Under the pieces are notes generated by a model. That model searched no databases and was not told the origin of the DNA. It was given only the letters and a program-made list of their open reading frames with translations. From Amycolatopsis jiangsuensis (GTDB lineage Bacteria > Actinomycetota > Actinomycetes > Mycobacteriales > Pseudonocardiaceae), in assembly GCF_014204865.1 (NCBI RefSeq), contig NZ_JACHMG010000001.1, positions 1,426,001 through 1,490,000 on the forward strand: a stretch of DNA of 64,000 nucleotides. The letters are read 5' to 3'. Shown piece after piece: positions 1-8,357 of this stretch. A program made the translations under genes and the position numbers. Within the stretch, counting starts at the first letter, position 1. The number at the start of each line of letters is the position of its first letter.

Positions 1-337
1 CCGCCTGGACGCCACGGACCCGGTCGGAGAGGCCGAGCGCGGCTGCCTTCTTCGAGAGCCGGTGGAGCATCTGCGGGGAAAGATCCACGGCCGTGACGCC
101 GGCGCGCGGGAAGCGCCGCGCGAGGGCGAAGCTGCCAGTCCCGGTCCCACTGCCCAGATCGACGATGTGGCGGGGTTCCTCGTCGGACAGCTCACCCAGC
201 CAGTCGACCAGCTCCGCCAGGTAGTCGTGCAGGACCTCGGCGTCCAGTTCCAGGAGCTCGGCCATCGCGGCGGTGCCGGCACCGGCAGCGGCGTGGTCCC
301 GGTGCGGGTCGAACGGGCTGCTCTCGGTGCTTTTCAT
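1..337 (-). CDS. Class I SAM-dependent methyltransferase, N-terminal part (runs off left edge)
   Basis: Only about 112 N-terminal residues are inside the window. They start at the ATG complementary to 335-337 (MKSTESSPFDPHRDH). The sequence contains a Rossmann motif I, HIVDLGSGTGTGSFALA, and an acidic residue after beta-2 (VTAVDLSPQML), as in generic Methyltransf_11/25-type small-molecule methyltransferases. The substrate cannot be read from this part. It is divergent from the XRE-cupin regulator with only 48 bp between start codons, so that regulator may control it. It could in principle provide the O-methyl step missing from the extender-unit gene set, but nothing visible links it to the FkbG family, and it lies outside the main operon. 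Confidence 0.85.
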   Translation of the reverse strand, partial: MKSTESSPFDPHRDHAAAGAGTAAMAELLELDAEVLHDYLAELVDWLGELSDEEPRHIVDLGSGTGTGSFALARRFPRAGVTAVDLSPQMLHRLSKKAAALGLSDRVRGVQA

Positions 338-358
338 GACTTCGAAGGTAGCGTCGCC

Positions 359-390
359 TTGCACAAATTACATATGCTCTTGCATATGAC
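359..390. promoter_or_regulatory. AT-rich repeat CATATG-n6-CATATG in a divergent promoter region
   Basis: Two copies of the palindrome CATATG lie at 371-376 and 383-388, 12 bp apart. They sit inside an AT-rich patch in otherwise very GC-rich DNA, between the divergent methyltransferase and XRE-regulator starts. The flanking TTGC (359-362) and GCAA (391-394) extend the symmetry. This is a plausible operator for the XRE protein. Each copy also contains a possible ATG start codon (374 or 386), so bound protein would block translation-start DNA as well as the promoter. Confidence 0.45.
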
Positions 391-985
391 GCAAGAAAGC
401 GATCTGGAAGGCACCGTCCGCATGCGCATCCGGAGCCTGCGCCAAGCCCGGGGCTGGTCGCTGGACAACCTCGCCGAGCGCGCCGTCATGAGTCCGTCCA
501 GCCTGAGCCGCATCGAGACCGGCCGCCAGCGCCTCGGACTCGACCAGCTGACCGCACTGGCCCGCGCACTGGGGACCTCGATCGATCAGCTGGCCGAGAC
601 CATCAACGACGACGACGTCGTGATCCGGCCCGAGCGGGACGAGCATCGTGGCCTGACCACCTGGCTGCTGAGCCGCGGATCGGCGCCCGCCGGGGTCACC
701 GTCGCCAAGATGCGCATCACCGACGAGGCCGCCGGCCCCCAGGCCGTTCAGCTCGGCGTGCACCCCGGCAAGGAATGGTTCACCGTCCTGTCGGGCACCG
801 TCGCGCTGTTCCTCGGCGAGCGGACCGTCCGCGTCGAAGCCGGCGAGGCCGCCGAGTTCTCCACCATGACCCCGCACGCCATCAGGGCACACGGCGGACC
901 CGCGGAAATCCTCGTCATCCTCGATCACGACGGACGCCGCACCCATCTCCACCCGCCCGAATCGGGGCGATCCTCCGCCGACTGA
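386..985 (+). CDS. XRE-family regulator with C-terminal cupin domain
   Basis: Protein of 199 aa. Residues about 8-65 form a helix-turn-helix of the HTH_3/XRE type (RIRSLRQARGWSLDNLAERA followed by MSPSSLSRIETGRQ). Residues about 110-185 form a cupin beta-barrel (VHPGKEWFTVLSGTVALFLG, then PHAIRAHGG). The combination is typical of one-component regulators whose cupin binds a small ligand. The start was placed at ATG 386 because the conserved domain follows directly; ATG 374 adds four residues and is equally possible. It is divergent from the partial methyltransferase and may regulate it and itself through the CATATG repeats. Nothing in the sequence ties it to the PKS genes. Confidence 0.85.
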   Translation: MTQESDLEGTVRMRIRSLRQARGWSLDNLAERAVMSPSSLSRIETGRQRLGLDQLTALARALGTSIDQLAETINDDDVVIRPERDEHRGLTTWLLSRGSAPAGVTVAKMRITDEAAGPQAVQLGVHPGKEWFTVLSGTVALFLGERTVRVEAGEAAEFSTMTPHAIRAHGGPAEILVILDHDGRRTHLHPPESGRSSAD

Positions 986-992
986 CCGGCCT

Positions 993-1008
993 CGCCGCGC
1001 AAGCGGCG
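993..1008. terminator. Short hairpin between convergent genes
   Basis: CGCCGC and GCGGCG form a 6-bp stem around a GCAA tetraloop. It lies 8 bp after the XRE gene stop and 10 bp before the end of the convergent SDR remnant. There is no T tract, so termination is only a suggestion from position and structure. Confidence 0.35.
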
Positions 1009-1018
1009 GCGCGAAGGG

Positions 1019-1693
<675 letters not shown>

Positions 1694-1726
1694 CGGCCGG
1701 CTCCTAAAGACACTGACGGGCGGGTA

Positions 1727-1749
1727 TTTCGACTACGCCGTAGCCGAAA
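1727..1749. promoter_or_regulatory. Inverted repeat, likely TetR operator
   Basis: TTTCGACTACG (1727-1737) and CGTAGCCGAAA (1739-1749) are 11-bp arms with one mismatch around a single base. The element is 33 bp upstream of the SDR remnant start and 44 bp upstream of the TetR remnant start. That is the usual place for a self-regulating TetR operator serving a divergent pair. Confidence 0.6.
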
Positions 1750-1793
1750 ATGAAAGAGCCTGTCATGTCGCGCAACTCGGCGATACTGGAGCC

Positions 1794-2342
1794 GTGTCAT
1801 CACGCACCGAGCACAGCGCGTCCCGCAGTACCGCCACGCTGTACCGGCATTTCACCGGACGTGACGACCTCGCGCGGCAGGTCGTGGACGCGATGCTCGC
1901 CGAGATCACCCTGGACGAGGCACGCCTCGCCGCAGAGCCGTGGCACCAGTGCGTGGCACACATCGCCGAGGAGCTGTTCGCCGCGCTGGTCCGGCACGAG
2001 AACGTCGCCGCCCTCGCGGTCGAGCAGGTGCCGTCCGGACCGCACGCACTGAAGCTGCGGGATCGGTGCACCTCGGTCCTGCTGGAAAACGGGTTCAGCA
2101 CGGCAGAAGCGGTCCAGACCTACGCCACCGTCGCGCGCTTCGTTCTCGGCTTCGGCATTCAGCTCCGATCGGAAAGCCACCGATCACCGGGCATTCCGGA
2201 AGCGGACGGGGAACGCGGGGACAGCACCGCCGGCGGCGTCGGCAGCGTTCCGCTCGTCGACGAGTTCGGCTTCGGCCTGCACCTCGTGATCGCCGGCCTG
2301 AGGACTTACCGGGACCGGATGGATCGGCGGAAGGGGTCGTGA
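1794..2342 (+). pseudogene. TetR-family regulator lacking most of its DNA-binding domain
   Basis: From the in-frame GTG at 1794 the protein reads VSSRTEHSASRST, then ATLYRHFTGRDDLARQVVDA, followed by a helical TetR ligand-binding region to KGS (about 182 aa). ATLYRHF is the recognition-helix end of a TetR helix-turn-helix. The roughly 35 residues that normally precede it (helices 1, 2 and the start of 3) are absent, and no other frame upstream provides them. The likely cause is an internal deletion joining the extreme N terminus to helix 3. Loss of the reader while its operator-like repeat survives suggests the divergent SDR was first deregulated and then decayed. A shortened but folded protein cannot be excluded. 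Confidence 0.65.
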
Positions 2343-2353
2343 CCGTCCCGGTT

Positions 2354-2369
2354 CTCGCGCGGGCGCGAG
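2354..2369. terminator. Hairpin between convergent genes
   Basis: CTCGCGC and GCGCGAG form a perfect 7-bp stem with a 2-bp loop. It lies 12 bp after the TetR-remnant stop and directly beside the stop of the convergent SARP gene. It could serve both strands; no T tract is present. Confidence 0.35.
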
Positions 2370-2370
2370 T

Positions 2371-4872
2371 TCAGGCGGGCCGTGCGGGGCGGCCGGTGGG
2401 GCGGCGCAGCAGTTCGGTCCGAACCGCGCGGGGAATCCGCTGGTACGCCACCTCCCGCAGCGCCGCCCGGCGGAAGGCGTAGCCGTCGTCGGTGCGCCTG
2501 AGCACGTCTCGTTCCGTCAGCGCCGTCAGCGCCGTCGCGATTTCGGCCGGGGTCCGGTCGCACACCTCGGCCACCTCGGCCGCGTCGAACACCTCCGCGG
2601 TCAGCGTCGCCGCCTTCAGCACTGCCTTCTCCGTCCTCGGAAGGCTGTCCAGCAGGGCGGCGAGTGTCCGGCGGACCAGCGGCGGGGTCGTCGCCGCCTG
2701 ATCCGGCGCGGGGAACGGCGTCGTCCGGCCGCGCACCGCCGCCGCATACGCATGGGCGAACCTCGGGTTGCCGCCGATGCGGGCGACCAGCTCGCGACGG
2801 CCCCTCGCCAAGCGGGTCGTGTCCGGCAACAGGACGTCGAGCAGGTCGGCCACCGCGTCGTCGGCCAGCGGCGCCAGCGTCAGCGTCGTGCCCGCGTGGC
2901 GGGCCGAAGTCCAGTCCGAGGTCGTGTCGAGCAGCTCCGGCCGCGCCGCGGCGACGACCAGGACCGGGTGGCCGGCGCAGCTGCCGCCCAGACCGGCCAG
3001 CGCGTCCTTCGCCACCGAAGCGTGCACGTCGTCGGCCAGCACGACGAGCGGGCCGTGGGCCGTCAGCTCCGCGGCGGCCGCACGCAGGGCATCGCCGGCG
3101 CCTCCCGAGCGAAGCCGAGACGCCGTGCGGGGAAGCAGGCCCGGCGCGGCGGCGAACGTCTCGGCGAGGTCGCCTGCCGTTTCGAGCACCCGTACCTCCG
3201 GCCGCTTCGCCAGCAGCTCGCCGAACTCCGCGAGCAGCCGCGTCTTCCCGATGCCCGGCTCCCCCACCACTGTCACCCGATGCGGGCGACCGCCACGCTC
3301 GACGAACTCCAGAAGCTGCTCCAGCAGATCGAGGTCCTGGCCACGGCCGGCGAAGGTGCCCGGGTCCGCCGGCTCGGCGAGCGGATGCGGGCGCACCTGC
3401 CCCGCTTCCCACCAGCCGGCACAGTCGTCGGCGGTGCCGTAGACCACCGCGGGTTCGCTGGCTTCCCGCACCGCGTCCGCCACCCGGACCCGGCCCGCGG
3501 GCGCCGTCAGCGCGGACCGGACGCACCGGTCCAACGCCGGCCCGCTGACAGCGACCGGGGCGGCGTCGGCGAACTCGACGAGGACGTCACCGGCTTCGAC
3601 GCCGATCTGCGTAGTGATGCCCACCGCGGCGAGCCGGTCGCGGATCCGCAGCGCGGTGCGCACCGCGCGCACCGCGTCGTCGTCGTGGGTGGCGGGCACC
3701 CCGAACACCGCCAGCAGGACCGGACCCGGCCCGCCGGGCAGGTGGGCACCTTCCGCCTTCGCCTCCTCTTCGGCGACGGCGCGCAGCCGGGCGTGGGCTT
3801 CGGCGACGTCCTCGGGATCGAAGTCGGACTCGGCCGGAACGATCCCGACCGCGACGACGGGCTTCCGCTCGGTCTCGCATCGCTCTTCGACCGGTCCGGC
3901 GAGCGCGATCACCGGCGGCCCGGCCGGCGCAATACCGGGCGGCACGATGCCGGCCGGCGCAATGCCGGGCGGCACGATGCCGGCCGGCGTGGTGACGAGC
4001 GGCGGAACGACGGACCGCGCGGCGACGGGCGGCGACACGGGAACCGATGCGGGAACGGGCGCGGGCGGTGCGGCGGGCTCCCGGACGTGCACCGGCGCGG
4101 GTCCGTGCGCGAGCACGGTCTCGTCGTGCCGCAGGATGGCGCGCTCGAGCTCGCGCAGTTCCTTGCCCGGCTCCAGACCCAGCCCCTCGGCGAGGCTCGC
4201 CCGCGTCGCGCGGAACACCTCCAGCGCGTCGACGTGCCGGCCGCAGCGATACAGCGCGGTCATCAGCTGGGCGTTGAGCCGTTCCCGGTGCGGGTGCGCC
4301 TCGGCGAGCCCGCGCAGCGTGGTGAGCACCTCGTGGTGCCGGCCGCGTTCGAGCTCCAGAGCGAACAGGTCCTCGTGCACGGCCAGGCGTTCGTCCTCGA
4401 GCGCGGCCAGCTCCGGCCAGTCGACACCGTTCTCGGCGAGGTCGGCCAGCATCCGGCCGCGCCACAGGCCGAGGGCTTCGCGGTAGGCCGTCACGGCACG
4501 GTCGGCTTCGCCGGCACCGCACGCGGTCCGTCCGTCGGCGGCCAGCAGGCGGAACCGCGCGACGTCGACCTGGTCGCGCTCGACCCGTAGCAGGTACCCG
4601 GGCGCGTGGGTGAGCAGCATCGGCTGGGCACCGTCGCTCCCGGTCCTCGTCGCGAACATCGTCCGCAGCCCGGAAACCGCGTTCTGCACCATTTTCCGCG
4701 CGGTCGCGGGGATCCCCTCGGGCCACAGCGCCGACAGCAGGGAACTCGTCGCGACCACTTCGTTGTGGTGCAGCAGGAGGTAGGCGAGCACGGCGCGCTG
4801 GGTCGCCCCGCGCAGGACGACCGCGCGTCCGTTGTGGACGACGTCGAGGGGGCCGAGAAGATCGAAACGCAC
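2371..4872 (-). CDS. SARP/AfsR-type transcriptional activator with cyclase-like and NTPase domains
   Basis: Protein of 833 aa, probably the pathway activator. Residues 1-90 form an OmpR-type winged helix (VRFDLLGPLDVVHNGRAVVL). Residues about 95-245 form the bacterial transcriptional activation (BTAD) repeat region. Residues about 250-335 are a Pro/Ala-rich linker with a 10-residue tandem repeat. Residues about 340-480 resemble a class III nucleotidyl cyclase (VLLAVFGVPATHDDDAVRAV, TQIGVEAGDVL) but lack the usual metal-binding aspartates near its start. A P-loop follows at about 530 (VVGEPGIGKTRLL) with a Walker B-like VVLADDVH. The C-terminal TPR region of full AfsR is absent. Start: GTG at 4872, directly before the conserved RFDLLGPL, with AAGG upstream; an ATG at 4998 lies too far upstream of the domain. 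It is read in the same direction as the PKS operon and lies immediately downstream of it. Confidence 0.9.
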   Translation of the reverse strand: MRFDLLGPLDVVHNGRAVVLRGATQRAVLAYLLLHHNEVVATSSLLSALWPEGIPATARKMVQNAVSGLRTMFATRTGSDGAQPMLLTHAPGYLLRVERDQVDVARFRLLAADGRTACGAGEADRAVTAYREALGLWRGRMLADLAENGVDWPELAALEDERLAVHEDLFALELERGRHHEVLTTLRGLAEAHPHRERLNAQLMTALYRCGRHVDALEVFRATRASLAEGLGLEPGKELRELERAILRHDETVLAHGPAPVHVREPAAPPAPVPASVPVSPPVAARSVVPPLVTTPAGIVPPGIAPAGIVPPGIAPAGPPVIALAGPVEERCETERKPVVAVGIVPAESDFDPEDVAEAHARLRAVAEEEAKAEGAHLPGGPGPVLLAVFGVPATHDDDAVRAVRTALRIRDRLAAVGITTQIGVEAGDVLVEFADAAPVAVSGPALDRCVRSALTAPAGRVRVADAVREASEPAVVYGTADDCAGWWEAGQVRPHPLAEPADPGTFAGRGQDLDLLEQLLEFVERGGRPHRVTVVGEPGIGKTRLLAEFGELLAKRPEVRVLETAGDLAETFAAAPGLLPRTASRLRSGGAGDALRAAAAELTAHGPLVVLADDVHASVAKDALAGLGGSCAGHPVLVVAAARPELLDTTSDWTSARHAGTTLTLAPLADDAVADLLDVLLPDTTRLARGRRELVARIGGNPRFAHAYAAAVRGRTTPFPAPDQAATTPPLVRRTLAALLDSLPRTEKAVLKAATLTAEVFDAAEVAEVCDRTPAEIATALTALTERDVLRRTDDGYAFRRAALREVAYQRIPRAVRTELLRRPTGRPARPA
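3921..3990. repeat. 30-bp tandem repeat, 2.3 copies, in the regulator linker
   Basis: Units at 3921-3950 and 3951-3980 differ at one base; a partial third unit ends at 3990. On the coding strand they give repeats of PAGIVPPGIA in the proline-rich linker between the BTAD and cyclase-like regions. Copy number probably varies between strains by slippage without changing frame. Confidence 0.85.
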
Positions 4873-5037
4873 GGGACACCGCCTTGACCGGATTTGCGAA
4901 GACGATCTCCACCGTGCTCCACGACCGGGCCGCCGACAACGGCTGCGACCCGATACTGGCCGTGTGCCAGCGGTCACCAGAACGATGCCAGTTACCACCC
5001 GATGGGTTGACGGAGGAGCACCCGGTTGCTATGCGAA

Positions 5038-5078
5038 GCAGGGCGGCCACGCCCGGTACCGGGTCGCGGCCGCCCTGC
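5038..5078 (-). terminator. Strong hairpin after the PKS operon
   Basis: GCAGGGCGGCCACG and CGCGGCCGCCCTGC pair over 14 bp with one G-T-type mismatch around a 13-nt loop. The hairpin starts 37 bp after the last gene of the long minus-strand operon. There is no clear U tract, as is common in actinomycetes. The remaining gap to the SARP start (4873-5037) must contain that gene's promoter, but no convincing promoter boxes or SARP direct repeats were seen. Confidence 0.6.
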
Positions 5079-5114
5079 TCGGGTGCGGTCCCGCTGCGTC
5101 AGGCGGACGTGCTC

Positions 5115-5819
5115 TCAGCCCGCCGGGCGCTGCATCACATCCGACGTGTACTTCACCGACGAGGCCTCGTGCCGCGAGGTGAACGGGCACTTCCAGTCCT
5201 CCTCGGTCATGCGGCCGGAGAAGTGGCGCGAGGGCATCTGGTACTCGTACTCCGTGAAACTCGGGTTCACCGAACCGTTGTTGGTCGCCTCGCGCTTGCG
5301 GATCGCGTCCTGCATGGAAAAGAACTTCTCGCCCAGCAACATGAACTGCATCAGCGAGTTGAACGCGATCGCCGGCCGGACGAACCGGCGGCTGGCCCGG
5401 GACGCGCCCGGATGCATGCCCACGAGGAAGAACGCGTGGCCGGCCACGTGAAACCCGAAGTTCGGTTCGTCCGGATCCGACGTCGCCCCGTCGTCGAGGC
5501 CGTAGGTGCGGCTGTCGATGTCGTGCATCAGCTGCAGGTGCTGCCACAGCAGCCGCTCGTGCACCTGCTCGTCCAGCACCTCGCCCGGGGTCTCGAACGT
5601 CGCCACGAACGTGCGGAAGCTCTTGTCCGACAACGTCGGGCGGATACCCCGCGCGTACCCCAGCAGGTCGCGGTAGTTGGCGCGTGCCGACTCCGGGTCG
5701 CCCAGCGCCGGGTAGTGGCCGTGTTCGATGGACCCGCGTTTCAGCGCGGACCGGGCGCCGAGACAGCTGAACTCCTTGGTGCCGATGAACTCCTCCAGTT
5801 CCGCCCGAGGATCGGTCAT
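5115..5819 (-). CDS. YqcI/YcgG-family (GntA-like) haem oxygenase, candidate N-hydroxylase
   Basis: Protein of 234 aa matching the whole YqcI/YcgG family pattern. The N-terminal GTKEFSCLGARSALKRG corresponds to the family's F-x-C-x-G-A-x-x-A stretch. The middle FFLVGMHPGASRASRRF is followed by RPAIAFN. The C-terminal part contains MQDAIRKREATNNGSVNP, then FSGRMTEEDWKCPF. The family member with known chemistry is GntA of guanitoxin biosynthesis, a haem-dependent enzyme that N-hydroxylates a guanidine. By analogy this enzyme may N-oxygenate an amino or guanidino group of the polyketide or its starter; the substrate is unknown. The start ATG at 5819 overlaps the stop of the phosphopantetheinyl transferase gene by 4 bp, so translation is coupled, and it is the last gene of the operon. 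Family assignment is strong; the function is inference. Confidence 0.8.
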   Translation of the reverse strand: MTDPRAELEEFIGTKEFSCLGARSALKRGSIEHGHYPALGDPESARANYRDLLGYARGIRPTLSDKSFRTFVATFETPGEVLDEQVHERLLWQHLQLMHDIDSRTYGLDDGATSDPDEPNFGFHVAGHAFFLVGMHPGASRASRRFVRPAIAFNSLMQFMLLGEKFFSMQDAIRKREATNNGSVNPSFTEYEYQMPSRHFSGRMTEEDWKCPFTSRHEASSVKYTSDVMQRPAG

Positions 5820-6556
5820 CGCGGGACCCCTTCCTGATGGGCTCCGGCCGGGAGCCAGTCGAACGCGCGCACCGTCACCGGGCGCGCCTGTACGGCCAGG
5901 GCCGCGGCGTGCCGCGGGCCCGCGCCGAGTTCCCTGATCGTCCACTCCGGACGGTCGGTGCCGGTGAACACCACGTCGTCGCCGGTGAGGGTGAAGGCCG
6001 GGCCGGGCAGACCGGCGAGACCGGTGCCGTCGGCCTTCAGCGCGGCTTCCTTACAGGCCCAGTACCGGAAGAACGTCTCCGGCCCGGCGACGCCCGCTGC
6101 CTCCCCCACGGTCAGGGTCCGCTCGGCGAGTCCGGTGTGGTCCACCGGCCGGACCTCCTCGACGTCGACGCCGACCCGGACGCCGGAAGCCACCGCGACC
6201 AGCGCCAGCCCGCCCGAGCGGGACAGGCTGAACTCGAGCCCGGTGCGCCCGGCCAGCACCGGGCGGCCGCCGTCGTAGGTCAGGCCCACCGCGCGGGGCC
6301 CGGCGCCGGTGTAGCAGGCCAGCACCTGCCGCAGGGCGACGTGCGAGGCCAGGAACCGGATGCGTTCCTCCTCGACGACGAACTGCGCCGCACGACGCAG
6401 TTCGTCCTCGGAAAGCCCGCCGAGCAGGCCGTACGCGTCGCCAGGGGCCAGGACGCGGGCGAGGGCGATCCGCCACACGTGCACGTCCCGCCCCGGTTCC
6501 AGTCGTTCCCCCAGCGCACCCGAGGGCTGTCGCCACGCCGGTGACCACATCGTCAT
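5816..6556 (-). CDS. Sfp-type 4'-phosphopantetheinyl transferase
   Basis: Protein of 246 aa that transfers phosphopantetheine from CoA to the conserved serine of carrier domains, converting the PKS ACPs and the free ACP to holo form. The magnesium-binding signature VGVDVEEV and the catalytic FFRYWACKEAALKADGTGLA are both intact, with normal spacing for the Sfp/Gsp subgroup. The start chosen is the ATG at 6556, whose ATGA overlaps the thioesterase stop (6553); a second in-frame ATG at 6550 would shorten it by two residues. Its stop overlaps the haem oxygenase start in the same way. Placement inside the PKS operon means carrier activation is supplied together with the synthase. Confidence 0.95.
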   Translation of the reverse strand: MTMWSPAWRQPSGALGERLEPGRDVHVWRIALARVLAPGDAYGLLGGLSEDELRRAAQFVVEEERIRFLASHVALRQVLACYTGAGPRAVGLTYDGGRPVLAGRTGLEFSLSRSGGLALVAVASGVRVGVDVEEVRPVDHTGLAERTLTVGEAAGVAGPETFFRYWACKEAALKADGTGLAGLPGPAFTLTGDDVVFTGTDRPEWTIRELGAGPRHAAALAVQARPVTVRAFDWLPAGAHQEGVPR

Positions 6557-7293
6557 CGCTGCAGCCTCCGGCGCACGACCGCGAGCAGCTCCGGCACCCG
6601 GTCCTCGAGGTAGAAGTGCCCGCCGGCGTAGGTGAACAACGCGGCGTCCGAGGACAACTCCAGCCACGCCTCCAGTTCGCTCCGGTCGGCGCGCGGGTCG
6701 CGGTCGCCGCCGAACACCGTCAGCGGCACCGGCAGCCGGTCCCCCGGCACGTGGCGATAGGTCTCGTTCACCGTGAGGTCGGCGCGCATCAGCGGGAGGA
6801 ACATCGCCAGCAGCTCGGGCTCCCGCCGCAGGACGTCCGGCAGCCCGCCGAGGGCGTGCAGCTCCGCGGCGAGCCGGTCGTCGGGCAGGGCCCGCAGTGG
6901 CGGGCGGGTGTCCGGCAGCTGCGGCGCGGCCCGGCCGGAGACGAACAAGTGCCGGGGCGGGGTCGCGCCGCGTTCGACGAGCCGCCGCGTGAGCAAATAG
7001 GCCACCAGCGCGCCGAGGCTGTGCCCGAAGAACGCGTAGTCGCCGGTGAACGCGTCGGCGAGGCCTTCGAGGGCGTCGTCGACCATGGCCTCGACGTCCT
7101 CGTGCGGCCGTTCGCGGCCCCGCTCGGCCCGGCCCGGCGGCTGGACGGGGACCACGGCCACCTCGCCCGCGGCGGCGGCCCAGTCCCGATAGACCGCCGC
7201 GCTCGCCCCCGCGTGCGGGAAGCAGAACAGCTTCGTGGCGCCACCCGCTGGCAGCCCGCCGGGCAGCCAGGGCCGCACGGTCGCCGTGGTCAT
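6553..7293 (-). CDS. Type II (editing) thioesterase
   Basis: Protein of 246 aa with an alpha/beta-hydrolase fold. The nucleophile motif is FFGHSLGALVAYLL (Ser at about residue 95), an acidic residue lies in FGGDRDPRAD, and the catalytic histidine is in AGGHFYLEDRV. The N-terminal LFCFPHAGASAAVYRDW and oxyanion-region PVQPPGRAERG are standard for the GrsT/RifR-like class. These enzymes normally remove stalled or wrongly decarboxylated acyl groups from carrier domains. Because no thioesterase domain is fused to the PKS here, a role in final release is possible but not shown. It overlaps both neighbours by 4 bp. Confidence 0.93.
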   Translation of the reverse strand: MTTATVRPWLPGGLPAGGATKLFCFPHAGASAAVYRDWAAAAGEVAVVPVQPPGRAERGRERPHEDVEAMVDDALEGLADAFTGDYAFFGHSLGALVAYLLTRRLVERGATPPRHLFVSGRAAPQLPDTRPPLRALPDDRLAAELHALGGLPDVLRREPELLAMFLPLMRADLTVNETYRHVPGDRLPVPLTVFGGDRDPRADRSELEAWLELSSDAALFTYAGGHFYLEDRVPELLAVVRRRLQR

Positions 7294-8357
7294 TTCACCT
7301 CCACCGTCAGGTAGGGCGGCGGCGGCTGGATCCGCTCGAGGTCCGACTCCAGCACGAGGCTGCTGCCGGCACGGGAGACCTCGCGGAAGCCGGCGAACGC
7401 GTAGGTCACGTACATGACCCGGTTGCGGCCGGTCTCGACGAAGTCCGCGCGCAGCGTGGCACCCTCGGCCTTGGCCAGGCCCATGATGTGGTTGAGCAGC
7501 ACGGTGCCGACCCCGCGCGACATCACGCGACACGACATCAGCATCATCCGCAGGTGCCAGGCGTCGGTGCCGCGCTCGGCCAGCGCCAGGCCGATCTTGC
7601 CGTAGCCGCCGTACTTGTCCGACAGCGACGCGACCAGCAGCACGTGCTCAGGCGAGGTGCGCAGCTCGTCGAGCTCGTCGTAGGAGTAGGTCCGCCCGGT
7701 CGAGTTCAGCTGGTTGGTGCGGACGGTCAGTTCCTCCGCCCGCTGCAGGTCCTCGCGCTGGGCACGGGCGATCGTGAACTTCATGTCCAAAGTGGACAGA
7801 AACTCCTCGTCGGTGCCCTGGTGGTCCTCGGCCACCCGGTCGCGCTCGGCGGCGGCCCGGTACAGCTGGCGGCGGATGCGGGACTCGTCGGTGACGAACC
7901 TGGGCCGGAACTCCTCCGACGCCAGCACCTCGGCCAGCCGCGCGACGTCGACGGTCTTGACCGCGGGCAGCGCGTGCGCCACCTCGTCCAGTTCGAAGGG
8001 CTGGTCGTCGACGAACGCGATCGCGTCCAGGCCGATGTTGAGCGCCTGCGCGATCCGCTCGACCGACCCGGACTTGGGGTTCCAGGTGATCTGCGGGTAC
8101 AGGAAGTACTCGTCCAGTCCGGCGGCCTTCAGCTGGGCCATCGCCGCGTCGTGGTCGTTGCGGCTGGCCACCGAGTGCAGGACGCCCAGCTCGTCGAGCC
8201 GCTTGATCTCGGCGACGACCTCCGGCCGGACAGTGACCGTGCCGTCCTCGAGCAGGGTTCCGTCCCACACCGTGTTGTCCAGGTCCCAGACCACGCACTT
8301 GATCCGGCCGCGCTTGGGCTTGTCCGCCGTGGCGACCGCGGAGTTCGCGCTCGTCAT
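7290..8357 (-). CDS. FkbH-like HAD protein, glyceryl-ACP synthase for a substituted malonyl unit
   Basis: Protein of 355 aa. The N-terminal HAD motif is VVWDLDNTVWDGTLLEDG (Asp nucleophile pair), with SRND and FVDDQPFE as later HAD motifs. The C-terminal half is GNAT-like and includes MSCRVMSRGVG with the conserved cysteine. FkbH enzymes take the glyceryl group of 1,3-bisphosphoglycerate, remove phosphate and load it on a dedicated ACP, the first step to hydroxymalonyl- or methoxymalonyl-ACP. The start is the ATG at 8357, overlapping the acyl-CoA dehydrogenase stop by 4 bp. Length and motifs are normal for the family. Confidence 0.95.
   Translation of the reverse strand: MTSANSAVATADKPKRGRIKCVVWDLDNTVWDGTLLEDGTVTVRPEVVAEIKRLDELGVLHSVASRNDHDAAMAQLKAAGLDEYFLYPQITWNPKSGSVERIAQALNIGLDAIAFVDDQPFELDEVAHALPAVKTVDVARLAEVLASEEFRPRFVTDESRIRRQLYRAAAERDRVAEDHQGTDEEFLSTLDMKFTIARAQREDLQRAEELTVRTNQLNSTGRTYSYDELDELRTSPEHVLLVASLSDKYGGYGKIGLALAERGTDAWHLRMMLMSCRVMSRGVGTVLLNHIMGLAKAEGATLRADFVETGRNRVMYVTYAFAGFREVSRAGSSLVLESDLERIQPPPPYLTVEVK

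Noticed and set aside
1..337. Methyltransferase as the missing FkbG of the extender-unit set
   Set aside because: Only the N terminus is visible, it resembles generic methyltransferases, and it is divergent from an unrelated regulator outside the main operon.
386..985. XRE-cupin gene starting at 62
   Set aside because: Residues before 374 overlap the methyltransferase on the other strand and show no regulator sequence.
6553..7293. Discrete thioesterase as the chain-releasing enzyme
   Set aside because: Its sequence is of the editing class; release is possible but not supported over the normal proofreading role.
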